Part shown: in pieces, positions 1 through 6,003 of the stretch
Position numbering within the stretch: position 1 is the first letter of the stretch
Layout: every line of letters starts with the position of its first letter
From: Oscillospiraceae bacterium UBA6409
GTDB taxonomy: Bacteria > Bacillota > Clostridia > Oscillospirales > Oscillospiraceae
Length of the DNA stretch: 7,384 nucleotides
Assembly (NCBI GenBank): GCA_002438575.1
Contig: DJPP01000119.1
Span: forward strand, 1 to 7,384
Direction of reading: 5' to 3'
Notes under the pieces: generated by a model
Seen by the model: only the letters and a program-made list of their open reading frames with translations
Told to the model about the DNA's origin: nothing
Database searches by the model: none
Position numbers and translations under genes: made by a program

Positions 1-473
1 AGTTCTACTATAACGAGGCGGGCACCGCCTGCTGGCCCAAGCTGGACGTCAACTTCACCAACAAGACCCAGTTCGTCTACCGCATCAACAAGGGCGTGCT
101 GGACGTGGCCGATGACAAGACGCTGAACGACTCCATGCCCGATGACAGCAAGCGGGTGCCCTTCACCAACATGATCTATGTGGGCGACGGGCTTTCCGAC
201 GTGCCGTGCATGAAGATGATGCGGTCCTACGGCGGGCAGGCCATCGCTGTGTACCAGAGCAGCAACCGGGCCGGTGTGGAGGACCTGCTGGCCAAGGGAC
301 GGGTGGATTTCATCTTCCCTGCCGACTACCGGGAGGGCACGGGGCTGGACGTGACGGTGCAGAATATCATCCGCAAGATGGCCATCAGCGATGCGCTGAC
401 CGCCGAGAATGTCCGCCAGATACAGTCCATCGGGCATACGGAGGTGCCGGGACAGGCGGGACTGTTTGAATAA
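1..473 (+). CDS. HAD-superfamily hydrolase, C-terminal part (5' end outside window)
   Basis: The reading frame is open from base 3 to the TAA at 471-473, giving about 156 visible residues; the start lies upstream of the window. The family consists of Mg2+-dependent phosphatases that use an aspartyl-phosphate intermediate. The visible part carries motif IV as GDGLSDVPCM (bases about 183-212), with the two Mg2+-binding acidic residues. Upstream is a segment NFTNKTQFVYRINKG whose lysine may be the motif III lysine. Motifs I (DxD) and II are missing only because the window starts too late. The GDGxSDxPC form and the sequence around it resemble cytosolic HAD phosphatases of unknown substrate that are common in Clostridia. 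This is a different HAD subgroup from the Cof-type gene at 3859-4704. The gene is followed by a terminator 10 bases after the stop. The family call is firm; the substrate is unknown. Confidence 0.85.
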   Translation, partial: FYYNEAGTACWPKLDVNFTNKTQFVYRINKGVLDVADDKTLNDSMPDDSKRVPFTNMIYVGDGLSDVPCMKMMRSYGGQAIAVYQSSNRAGVEDLLAKGRVDFIFPADYREGTGLDVTVQNIIRKMAISDALTAENVRQIQSIGHTEVPGQAGLFE

Positions 474-482
474 AAAGGGCAG

Positions 483-514
483 AAAAAAGAGACGGCAGAG
501 GCCGTCTCTTTTTT
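483..514. terminator. Bidirectional rho-independent terminator
   Basis: A perfect 8-bp stem GAGACGGC / GCCGTCTC (489-496 with 501-508) closes on an AGAG loop. It is flanked by six A on the left (483-488) and six T on the right (509-514), so it gives stem plus U-tract on either strand. It lies between two convergent stop codons (473 plus, 526 minus) and should end both the HAD gene and the lipoprotein gene. Confidence 0.93.
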
Positions 515-525
515 GTGGGTCCGGA

Positions 526-1380
526 TCATGCACCGAAATAGATCATGCCGCTGGCGCCCTCCATGAGGGTGTCGTTTTCAAAATTCAGGATGACCAGTCC
601 GCCTTCACGGTAGTCGTTTTCCTCCACCTCGGTGATTCGGATATAGATGGTATCCCGGTCAGACTCCTGGGTGCTCACTACAAGAGACCTGGTGAAATAC
701 TCACCAGTGACGTCCACATAGAAATTAAATTCTACAAAGTTCAGGTGGTCGGTGACGGTTCGTGCCCAGTCGGTCATTTTCAACGCATCGTAGACCTGCT
801 CCCGCGTCATGCCGTGGGTAATTCCCAAGAAGGAGAAGTCCACCCGTTCGCCCAGCCGGAGACTGCCGCCGGAAAGCGTATCTATCGGCCCGGCAGCGCG
901 GTATTCCTCAAGTGTCATGGTGCTGCCGTCCTGGCCATAGACGAGGATACCGTAGCTGGCGTCGGTGATGGGAAATTCCTGGAAGTATGCGGAGGGTGAG
1001 GTGCCGTCGAACTGGTGCTCGTTGAGGAACGGCAGCTCTTCGCCGGTGGCGGTCTGATAGTCCGCCTTTACTTGCGCTTCACCTTCGGCATCGCCTTGCA
1101 GGCGGTAGATCTGCGCCATACGGAGCCAGGCGGTCATGATGTCCCAAGAGGTCCAGTCGTCGGTCTCCTCGGCGGCAACGGCCTTTTTCAGGCCCTCGAT
1201 GCTGCCGGGGAAGTCGCCGTCGCAGGCCAGCTGTATGGCGGCCTCGTACAGGGCGCGGCCATCGGTTTCCGCGGAGACGGTATCACCGTCGTCACCAGCG
1301 GTGCCGGCGGGCTGTCCGCCGCAGGCAGTTAGGCTCAGGACTATGACCAGGGCCAGCAGCAGGGTGATGAGCTTTTTCAT
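526..1380 (-). CDS. Surface lipoprotein with TPR-like and BamE/SmpA-like regions, function unknown
   Basis: A 284-residue protein. The N-terminus is a lipoprotein signal peptide: MKK, a hydrophobic core, then lipobox LTAC with Cys20 as the lipidation site. A short Gly/Asp/Thr-rich linker (about 21-40) follows, so it should sit on the outer face of the membrane. Residues about 41-108 look like paired amphipathic helices of TPR type (ALYEAAIQLACDGDF, then AWLRMAQIYRLQGDAEG). Residues about 184-284 contain GITHGMTREQVYDAL followed by beta-rich sequence ending LVILNFENDTL. This resembles the GM(S/T)xxxV helix and strands of the BamE/SmpA or beta-lactamase-inhibitor-like fold. These fold assignments are inferences from pattern. 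The ATG at 1380 has a good AAAGGAGAG ribosome binding site (1387-1395) and a promoter at 1432-1460. It appears monocistronic, ending at the shared terminator at 483-514. No enzymatic motif is visible. Lipoprotein status is firm; role unknown. Confidence 0.85.
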   Translation of the reverse strand: MKKLITLLLALVIVLSLTACGGQPAGTAGDDGDTVSAETDGRALYEAAIQLACDGDFPGSIEGLKKAVAAEETDDWTSWDIMTAWLRMAQIYRLQGDAEGEAQVKADYQTATGEELPFLNEHQFDGTSPSAYFQEFPITDASYGILVYGQDGSTMTLEEYRAAGPIDTLSGGSLRLGERVDFSFLGITHGMTREQVYDALKMTDWARTVTDHLNFVEFNFYVDVTGEYFTRSLVVSTQESDRDTIYIRITEVEENDYREGGLVILNFENDTLMEGASGMIYFGA

Positions 1381-1431
1381 GTTGTTCTCTCCTTTACCAG
1401 AATTTTCCTTTTAATGGATATGTGCAAATAA

Positions 1432-1460
1432 AATATACCATGTATGGATAGAAAAGGCAA
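1432..1460 (-). promoter_or_regulatory. Predicted sigma-A promoter of the lipoprotein gene
   Basis: Read on the minus strand: -35 TTGCCT (1460-1455), a 17-base spacer, -10 TATATT (1437-1432). The predicted start is near 1425, giving a leader of about 45 bases before the ATG at 1380. The stretch is clearly more AT-rich than its surroundings. Confidence 0.7.
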
Positions 1461-1462
1461 GC

Positions 1463-1501
1463 GAAATAAATAAAACCGCCCCGGAGGCGGTCCGGGGCGG
1501 T
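1463..1501 (-). terminator. Rho-independent terminator after the sorting-signal peptide gene
   Basis: On the minus strand, a 10-bp GC-rich stem ACCGCCCCGG / CCGGGGCGGT (1492-1501 with 1475-1484 in plus coordinates) with a 7-base loop is followed by TTTTATTTATTT. It starts 11 bases after the stop codon of the 59-residue gene and separates it from the lipoprotein promoter. Confidence 0.88.
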
Positions 1502-1512
1502 CTGCACTCTGT

Positions 1513-1692
1513 TTATTTTTTCTTCTTTTTGCCCACGATGAGCAGCACCACAACGGCGATGACGGCCACGACCACCAGGGCGATCCACAGGCCCATGTTG
1601 CTGGTGTCACCGGTGAGGGGACTGGCGCAGGCGACGCACAGGCTCATGGCCGCGGCGCACACCGCGCACAGGAGCGCGATCAGTTTTTTCAT
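1513..1692 (-). CDS. 59-residue minimal sortase sorting-signal peptide (signal peptide + SPLTG + TM + Lys5)
   Basis: Start ATG at 1692, chosen because GAGGTG (1699-1704) sits 6 bases upstream. An in-frame GTG at 1701 is part of that ribosome binding site and has none of its own. The product has three parts. Residues 1-23 form a signal peptide (MKK, hydrophobic core, A-C-A cleavage motif at 21-23). Residues 24-32 read SPLTGDTSN. Residues 33-54 form a hydrophobic helix beginning MGLWIAL, followed by five lysines (55-59). SPLTG + GDTSN + helix + positive tail is the layout of a sortase cell-wall sorting signal of the (L/N/S)PxTG class. There is essentially no mature domain between the cleavage site and the sorting motif. 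Alternatives are a two-helix membrane peptide, a lipoprotein lipidated at Cys22 (CVAC is a poor lipobox), or a remnant of a larger wall protein. It has its own promoter and terminator. No sortase gene is in the window. The gene is likely real; function unknown. Confidence 0.72.
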   Translation of the reverse strand: MKKLIALLCAVCAAAMSLCVACASPLTGDTSNMGLWIALVVVAVIAVVVLLIVGKKKKK

Positions 1693-1771
1693 CTTTTTCA
1701 CCTCGTTTTAACGGTTTCTCCATTCCACCGCCGGCGGCGGGGAAATACATATGATCGATAGCGGCAGGTCT

Positions 1772-1799
1772 ATTGTACCATAGTTTTTGGGTTTTGCAA
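1772..1799 (-). promoter_or_regulatory. Predicted extended -10 promoter of the sorting-signal peptide gene
   Basis: On the minus strand: -35 TTGCAA (1799-1794), a 16-base spacer, and -10 TACAAT (1777-1772) preceded by TGG, which gives an extended -10 element. The start is expected near 1765, leaving a leader of about 70 bases. That leader contains a perfect 10-base palindrome CCGCCGGCGG (1728-1737). Confidence 0.65.
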
Positions 1800-1814
1800 C
1801 CCCGGAAACGTGCG

Positions 1815-1862
1815 CCCTGCCGCAGGGAAGGACCGGCGCCCCCGCCCGATGGGCAGGGGCGC
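1815..1862 (-). other. Strong hairpin pair downstream of the M23 peptidase gene, no T-tract
   Basis: Seven bases after the M23 stop codon, the minus strand forms a 12-bp stem with one G-T pair (1851-1862 with 1836-1847, loop of 3). A small CCCTG/CAGGG hairpin follows (1815-1827). Neither is followed by a run of T, so this is not a standard intrinsic terminator. It could be a weak terminator, a 3' stabilising structure, or allow read-through into the 59-residue gene. Confidence 0.55.
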
Positions 1863-1868
1863 TGCGGC

Positions 1869-3590
1869 TTACAGATAGTTCAGGGGATTGACGAACGTGC
1901 CGTTCAGCTTGACGCCGAAGTGGCAGTGGTTGCCGGTGGAATATCCGGTGGAGCCCATCCGGGCGATCAGCTGGCCCTTGTGGACCTTCTGGCCCACATA
2001 GGCCACCAGACTGCTGTTGTGGCCGTAGTAGGTCTCGTAGCCGTTGCCGTGGTCAATAATGATGAGGTAGCCGTAGCCGCCCATCCAGCCGGCGTATGTC
2101 ACCGTGCCGCCGTCGGAGGCGTAGATGGACGTGCCGTAGCTGTTGCCGATGTCGATGCCCTGGTGGTAGTTGGAGCCCGACAGTCTCAGGCTGCGGTAGC
2201 CGAACCGGCTGGTGAGGGTGCCGGTGCAGGGCCAGGAGAACGACCCGGTGGGATACCAGGTGGGGCGCTCCTTGGTGCCGCGGAGCTGCTGCTCTGTCAC
2301 AGGCTGGGACAGGGTGACGCTGGCCACCACCTCGCGCTCCGTCTCCTCGCCGTTGATATAGGTCACATTGGCGGTCACGTCCGCCTTGCCGTACACGCCG
2401 GCGGAGGTGACGCTGTACTCGCCCTGGTACATGGATGCGTCGTCCGTGTACTCTACCTGGTAGGCCACATCCTGCACATAGCGCTGGCGCTCCACGTTCA
2501 CTACGGTCAGATAGGGAACGGCGTTGCTGATGGTCAGCACATCGCCCACCCGCAGCAGGTCGGGGTCGTAGCCCTCGTTCAGCGCCATCAGGTCCTCCAT
2601 GGACATTTCGTACTTCTCGGCGATGCTGTAATAGCTATCGCCGCTGGCGACGGTGTACGTCACCTCGCCCTGCTTCGTCTCGTTGAGGATCTCGGCGATG
2701 TAGCCCAGGTTCATCACATAGGAGGACTCCACATATTCCTGGCGGATGTCCACGTCCTCCACGAAGTAGGCGTTGACGGTGTCCTCGGTCTGATAGCCCA
2801 GCTTCAACTGCTCCAGCAGGTCCTCCAGCGCGCCGGCACGGGTGGTGGCCACCACCTTTTCACCGTCTACATACAGGACGTAGGCGTAATCCACCACGCC
2901 GAGGGTGTCGCTCAGCGTATCTTCAAATGCGTCGTCGGAGATCAGCTCGCGGCGGGGGAAAACGCCCGTCTCGGCGGTGAGCAGCGCCGTGTCCACGGTG
3001 TAGCCGCTGTCGCCGGTGGCCGCGCGGGTGACATCCTCCAGCTCCGCCACCACCTTTTCGGCGGCGCGGCGGGAGGAGACGATGCCCAGATCCTGGCCGT
3101 CATAGGTCACATGAGCGCCCAGGGTGTACAGGGACAGGACGGTGGCCGCGGCGGCGATGGCCATGGCGCCGCACAGGAATGCCACCGGGTGAAGCTTCAT
3201 CTTCTCAAAAAAGTGACGGCGCTTGCCGCCCATCCAGGTCAGTGCCTTGCGCCGGTTGGAGAAGCCCTCGCGTATGGCGGCGGCCCGGCGCTCCAGGCTG
3301 CTGCGGAAGAAAAGGAACAGCTGGGCTGCGCCGTATTCGGATTCGGGGAACCGCCTGTCGCGGTTGGCGGCCGCCAGAGCCCGCGCATTGCCGCGCAGAT
3401 CGGACAGCCACCGGCCGATGCGGCGGAAGCCCGCTTGTATGTTCAGGGTGAACAGATCGTGGTGCTCATCGCAGAAGCTCCGCCAGCTCATTAAATTGTC
3501 ACGCCACAGCTGCCACAGCTCCGATAGGGTCATGTGCTCCCGGTTGGGGTCGCGGCCGGCGGCTTTTTTCTGTTGTTGATCCTGCGTCAT
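1869..3590 (-). CDS. Membrane-anchored M23 peptidoglycan endopeptidase with LysM and G5 domains
   Basis: A 573-residue protein predicted to cut peptide bonds in peptidoglycan on the outer side of the membrane. In order it has: a basic, helix-rich cytoplasmic region (1-132); one transmembrane helix (about 134-158); a region with two similar V/LYxDG segments (159-187 and 236-263); a LysM domain (311-355, YTVASGDSYYSIAEKY...VGDVLTI); a G5-like domain (about 362-440); and a LytM/M23 domain (about 456-573). The catalytic set is complete: HQGID gives His476 and Asp480, YYGHN gives His524, and HCH gives His555 and His557. His476, Asp480 and His557 should bind zinc. The positive residues before the helix fit an N-in, C-out topology. 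The ATG at 3590 has only a weak ribosome binding site (AGGGG); Met20 is a possible alternative. The promoter is at 3630-3658 with a tandem repeat at its start point. Family call is firm. The exact bond cut and the role (growth, division or sporulation) are not visible. Confidence 0.95.
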   Translation of the reverse strand: MTQDQQQKKAAGRDPNREHMTLSELWQLWRDNLMSWRSFCDEHHDLFTLNIQAGFRRIGRWLSDLRGNARALAAANRDRRFPESEYGAAQLFLFFRSSLERRAAAIREGFSNRRKALTWMGGKRRHFFEKMKLHPVAFLCGAMAIAAAATVLSLYTLGAHVTYDGQDLGIVSSRRAAEKVVAELEDVTRAATGDSGYTVDTALLTAETGVFPRRELISDDAFEDTLSDTLGVVDYAYVLYVDGEKVVATTRAGALEDLLEQLKLGYQTEDTVNAYFVEDVDIRQEYVESSYVMNLGYIAEILNETKQGEVTYTVASGDSYYSIAEKYEMSMEDLMALNEGYDPDLLRVGDVLTISNAVPYLTVVNVERQRYVQDVAYQVEYTDDASMYQGEYSVTSAGVYGKADVTANVTYINGEETEREVVASVTLSQPVTEQQLRGTKERPTWYPTGSFSWPCTGTLTSRFGYRSLRLSGSNYHQGIDIGNSYGTSIYASDGGTVTYAGWMGGYGYLIIIDHGNGYETYYGHNSSLVAYVGQKVHKGQLIARMGSTGYSTGNHCHFGVKLNGTFVNPLNYL

Positions 3591-3607
3591 GGTGTAAGCC
3601 CCTAAAA

Positions 3608-3625
3608 GTTACAAATAGTTACAAA
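3608..3625 (-). repeat. Tandem 8-base direct repeat at the M23 gene transcription start
   Basis: GTTACAAA occurs at 3608-3615 and again at 3618-3625 (period 10); on the minus strand this reads TTTGTAAC TA TTTGTAAC. It spans the predicted start point (near 3623) and early leader of the M23 gene. Its half-sites resemble the WalR (YycF) box TGTWAH-N5-TGTWAH, but the spacing here is N4, not N5. Confidence 0.5.
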
Positions 3626-3629
3626 GTGT

Positions 3630-3658
3630 ATGATACAATGATTTTCCCCTCACGTCAA
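3630..3658 (-). promoter_or_regulatory. Predicted sigma-A promoter of the M23 peptidase gene
   Basis: On the minus strand: -35 TTGACG (3658-3653), a 17-base spacer, -10 TATCAT (3635-3630). The start is predicted near 3623, giving a leader of about 33 bases. A 5-of-6 match to each consensus box makes this one of the two best promoters in the window. Confidence 0.75.
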
Positions 3659-3817
3659 GGATTAAATTGTAAACAAACCTTGTTGTGAAGAGAAAACCTT
3701 ATAAAAAGGGGCTTTAATGGGGAAAAACGCCGGGTTTTCGGAAAAAACTTTTTTGTCGAAAAAGCGGCGGGACAGTGGTCGGGGCGTCCGACAGCAGCCG
3801 GTGATTCTTTCTGACAG
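3659..3817. other. Intergenic spacer between the holB operon terminator and the M23 promoter
   Basis: This stretch lies between the terminator of the holB operon and the M23 promoter, both on the minus strand. It is AT-rich from about 3660 to 3770, with runs of A and T. It holds a small inverted repeat GTCGG/CCGAC (3778-3782 with 3788-3792, loop of 5). A 66-codon minus-strand frame crosses it and the terminator but has no signs of being a gene. I see no RNA gene or recognisable regulatory element. Confidence 0.5.
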
Positions 3818-3851
3818 AAAAAAGTCAAGCCCCAAAGGGGGCTTGGCTTTT
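3818..3851 (-). terminator. Rho-independent terminator of the holB-ricT-HAD operon
   Basis: On the minus strand, an 8-bp stem CAAGCCCC / GGGGCTTG (3838-3845 with 3826-3833) with a 4-base loop is followed by ACTTTTTT, the T-run lying at plus 3818-3823. It begins within 10 bases of the stop codon of the Cof-type HAD gene (3859). Confidence 0.9.
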
Positions 3852-3858
3852 GCCTTTT

Positions 3859-4704
3859 TCAAAGCTGCTTGTCCAGGGACCAGATCAGCTGGGCGATGGC
3901 GTTGTCGCGACAGTCGGGCAGGCGGCGGACGCCGGGTGTGTGCAGCACCTGGGGAATGGCGTTGGCGGGGGCGTAGCCCTGGCCGGCCCAGGTGAGCATA
4001 CTGATGTCGTTGGCGTGGTCGCCCACGCAGATCACGTTTTCCCGTGCCACATCCAGCAGATCCGCCAGACGCCGGACCATGCCGCCCTTGTTGGCGCCCC
4101 TGGCCGTCAGCTCCACCAGGGTCACGGCGCTGGGGACCACCTCGTAGTCGTGATACCAGGGCCGGGAGGCCAGAAAGTCCAGCAGGGCGGGCAGGTGCGC
4201 CTCCTCCGTGGAGAAAAGGGCCTTGCTGATGGGGGACGGTACGGCGTCCATGGTGTCTACCTCGATGGACGGCGCGTGGGTGATGTGCATATGACGGCGG
4301 GTGACGTCGTTGGCGTTCAGGGCGTGGATGGTGTTGTCATCGTGGTACAGCTCCACCGCCACCTGGGGCAGGGCAGTGACGACCTCCGTGACGTGCTGCC
4401 GGACGGAGTCGGGCAAGAAGGCCGTGACCAGATACTTTTTCTGCGGGAAGTCGTAGATGGCCGCGCCGTTGAACAGCACGGTGGGACCGTTCATGGGGAT
4501 GCCGTCCACCACCGTTTCAAAGGCGGGCTTGGCGCGGCCGGTGGCCACGGAAAAGATGCCGCCGTTGTCCATGAAATACTCGATGGCGGCGCGGTTCTCG
4601 TCGGAGACCGGGGGCATATCCACGCATTTTTGCAGGGCCTCCTCGGTGTAGACCAGGGTGTTGTCGAAATCGCTGACCAGCAGCAAGCCGTTGAATTTAC
4701 GCAT
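3859..4704 (-). CDS. Cof-type HAD-IIB family phosphatase
   Basis: A 281-residue cytosolic phosphatase, a normal length for the Cof/HAD-IIB group. All four HAD motifs are present. Motif I is DFDNTL (nucleophile Asp12, general acid Asp14), motif II is ATGR (Thr55), motif III is GANKG (Lys206), and motif IV is GDHANDISML (Asp229, Asp233). The large insert between motifs II and III (about 80-195) is the C2-type cap expected for this family, which usually acts on sugar phosphates, nucleotides or flavin/pyridoxal phosphates. The substrate cannot be read from the sequence. The ATG at 4704 has GGAGG (4713-4717) 8 bases upstream, lying inside the last codons of ricT; the gap to the ricT stop is only 3 bases, so the two are co-transcribed and probably translationally coupled. 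In Bacillus a different gene (yabA) follows the ricT orthologue. A functional link to ricT or holB is not established. Confidence 0.93.
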   Translation of the reverse strand: MRKFNGLLLVSDFDNTLVYTEEALQKCVDMPPVSDENRAAIEYFMDNGGIFSVATGRAKPAFETVVDGIPMNGPTVLFNGAAIYDFPQKKYLVTAFLPDSVRQHVTEVVTALPQVAVELYHDDNTIHALNANDVTRRHMHITHAPSIEVDTMDAVPSPISKALFSTEEAHLPALLDFLASRPWYHDYEVVPSAVTLVELTARGANKGGMVRRLADLLDVARENVICVGDHANDISMLTWAGQGYAPANAIPQVLHTPGVRRLPDCRDNAIAQLIWSLDKQL

Positions 4705-4707
4705 ACG

Positions 4708-6003
4708 TTACGCCTCCGTGCCGCCGTTGGGCTTACTGCCGCCGCTTCTGCGGCGGGGACGATGGCGGCTGCGCTTCTTCTCGCCGTTTGCGGTACCCTG
4801 CCCGTCCCCGGCGGGCTTGGCCGCCTTAGACGCAGGCGCGGCCTTGGGTGCGGCTGCACCTGTGCCCGGGCTGCCGGCACCGCCGTTTCCGCCGCGGCGT
4901 CCGCTTCTGCGGCGGCGATCACCGCCCTCGCGGCGGGGCTTGCCGCCCTCGGCGGGGGTATCGGAGCGCGGGGCTTTTTCCGCGGGGGCGGCGGACTTCT
5001 CCGCCGTGCGCTTCTCGCCGTCGCTCCGACGGCGGCTGCGGCTGCGGCGGCTGCGCTTCTTTTCGCTCTCCGCCGCGGCATCCGGGTCGAAGTCGCTGAG
5101 CAGGGTGATGGTGGGCAGCTCCTCCTCGGCCAGCGGCTCCACATAGCGCTCGGGGCGCTTGTCGGGGACCGCGATGCCGTCGCGGCTGCCCTTGCCGTTC
5201 CGCAGGACGCAGACCTCGCAGTTGTGGTAGCAGCGGGGACCGTCGGTGCGGTCGTCCAGGCGGACGTTCACCGTCTCCTTCAGGACGTTCACATCGCTGA
5301 CGTTGCCGGTGCCGTCCGGCGTCAGGACGAAGGAGTCGTTCTTGGGCAGGCGCTTGACGGCGTCCTCGTAGGCGTCCTGCTCATATTTCAGGCAGCACAT
5401 CAGGCGGCCGCAGGTGCCGGAGATCTTGGTGGGGTTCAGGCTCAGGTTCTGGGTCTTGGCCATCTTGATGGACACGGGCAGGAACTCGTCCATGAACTGG
5501 GCGCAGCAGAAGGGCCGGCCGCAGATGCCCAGGCCGCCGATCATCTTGGCCTCGTCACGGACGCCGATCTGCCGCAGCTCGATGCGGGCGCGGAATACAC
5601 CGGCCAGGTCTTTGACCAGCTCGCGGAAGTCCACGCGGCCGTCGGCGGTGAAGAAAAACAGGATCTTGCTGCCGTCAAAGCTGCACTCCACCCGCACCAG
5701 CTTCATCTCCAGCTTGTGCTGTTGGATCTTCTTTTTGCAGACGTCGAAGGCCTCCTTCTCACGGCTGCGGTTGTAGGCGGCGGTGTGCTTGTCGTTGTCG
5801 GTGGCGATGCGGAGGACAGACCGCAGGGGCTTGACCACCGCGTCATCGGGCACCTGGTGGTTGCCCGCCGCGCAGTGGGCGAATTCCGGGCCCTGGGCGG
5901 TCTCCACGATCACGTCGGTGCCGGCGGGGATCGTGAGCCCCTTGGGGTCGAAGTAGTATTCCTTGCAGCCGCTGCGGAAGCGGACAGAGATCACATCGGT
6001 CAT
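4708..6003 (-). CDS. ricT: RicT/YaaT (PSP1 domain) RNA-processing and sporulation protein with a long basic tail
   Basis: A 431-residue protein. The ATG at 6003 is preferred over one at 6018 because GGGAGG (6011-6016) is 7 bases upstream, and the ATG overlaps the holB stop as ATGA. In Bacillus, RicT (YaaT) forms the Fe-S-bearing Ric complex with RicA and RicF. That complex helps RNase Y mature mRNAs and supports sporulation, competence and biofilm formation. The PSP1 core spans about 1-250 and has GGLGICGRPFCC (Cys161, Cys166, Cys167) and GTCGRLMCC (Cys198, Cys203, Cys204). From memory, the first four positions coincide with cysteines studied in the Bacillus protein. Two things are odd. There is an extra CX3CX2C cluster at Cys258, Cys262 and Cys265. 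There is also a disordered, Arg/Ala/Pro/Gly-rich tail of about 120 residues (306-431), whereas the Bacillus protein is only about 275 residues. The tail has three basic clusters (RSRRSRSRRR, RRRRSGRRGG, KKRSRHRPRRR) and could bind RNA; that is inference. ricA and ricF are not in the window. Confidence 0.92.
   Translation of the reverse strand: MTDVISVRFRSGCKEYYFDPKGLTIPAGTDVIVETAQGPEFAHCAAGNHQVPDDAVVKPLRSVLRIATDNDKHTAAYNRSREKEAFDVCKKKIQQHKLEMKLVRVECSFDGSKILFFFTADGRVDFRELVKDLAGVFRARIELRQIGVRDEAKMIGGLGICGRPFCCAQFMDEFLPVSIKMAKTQNLSLNPTKISGTCGRLMCCLKYEQDAYEDAVKRLPKNDSFVLTPDGTGNVSDVNVLKETVNVRLDDRTDGPRCYHNCEVCVLRNGKGSRDGIAVPDKRPERYVEPLAEEELPTITLLSDFDPDAAAESEKKRSRRSRSRRRSDGEKRTAEKSAAPAEKAPRSDTPAEGGKPRREGGDRRRRSGRRGGNGGAGSPGTGAAAPKAAPASKAAKPAGDGQGTANGEKKRSRHRPRRRSGGSKPNGGTEA
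4742..5061. repeat. Short direct repeats within the basic-tail coding region of ricT
   Basis: CCGCTTCTGCGGCGG (15 bases) occurs at 4742-4756 and 4901-4915. GGCGGCTGCGCTTCTT (16 bases) occurs at 4764-4779 and 5046-5061. The second pair encodes the EKKRSR hexapeptide found at residues 314-319 and 408-413, at both ends of the tail. The pattern suggests the tail grew by internal duplication, though biased Arg and Ala codon use also produces such matches. Confidence 0.6.

Noticed and set aside
1773..3494. A 573-codon open frame on the plus strand
   Set aside because: It lies antisense to the M23 peptidase, whose family motifs are complete. The product is Val/Ala/His/Gly-rich with no domain, as expected from the antisense of a high-GC gene. 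The equal length of the two frames is coincidence.
3662..3862. A 66-codon minus-strand frame between the phosphatase and the M23 gene
   Set aside because: It starts inside the end of the phosphatase gene, reads through the operon terminator, has no ribosome binding site and has AT-rich spacer composition.
4737..5090. GC-rich repeated units considered as a CRISPR array or a minisatellite
   Set aside because: The repeats are 15-16 bases, irregularly spaced, and lie in frame inside ricT, where they encode repeated basic peptides.
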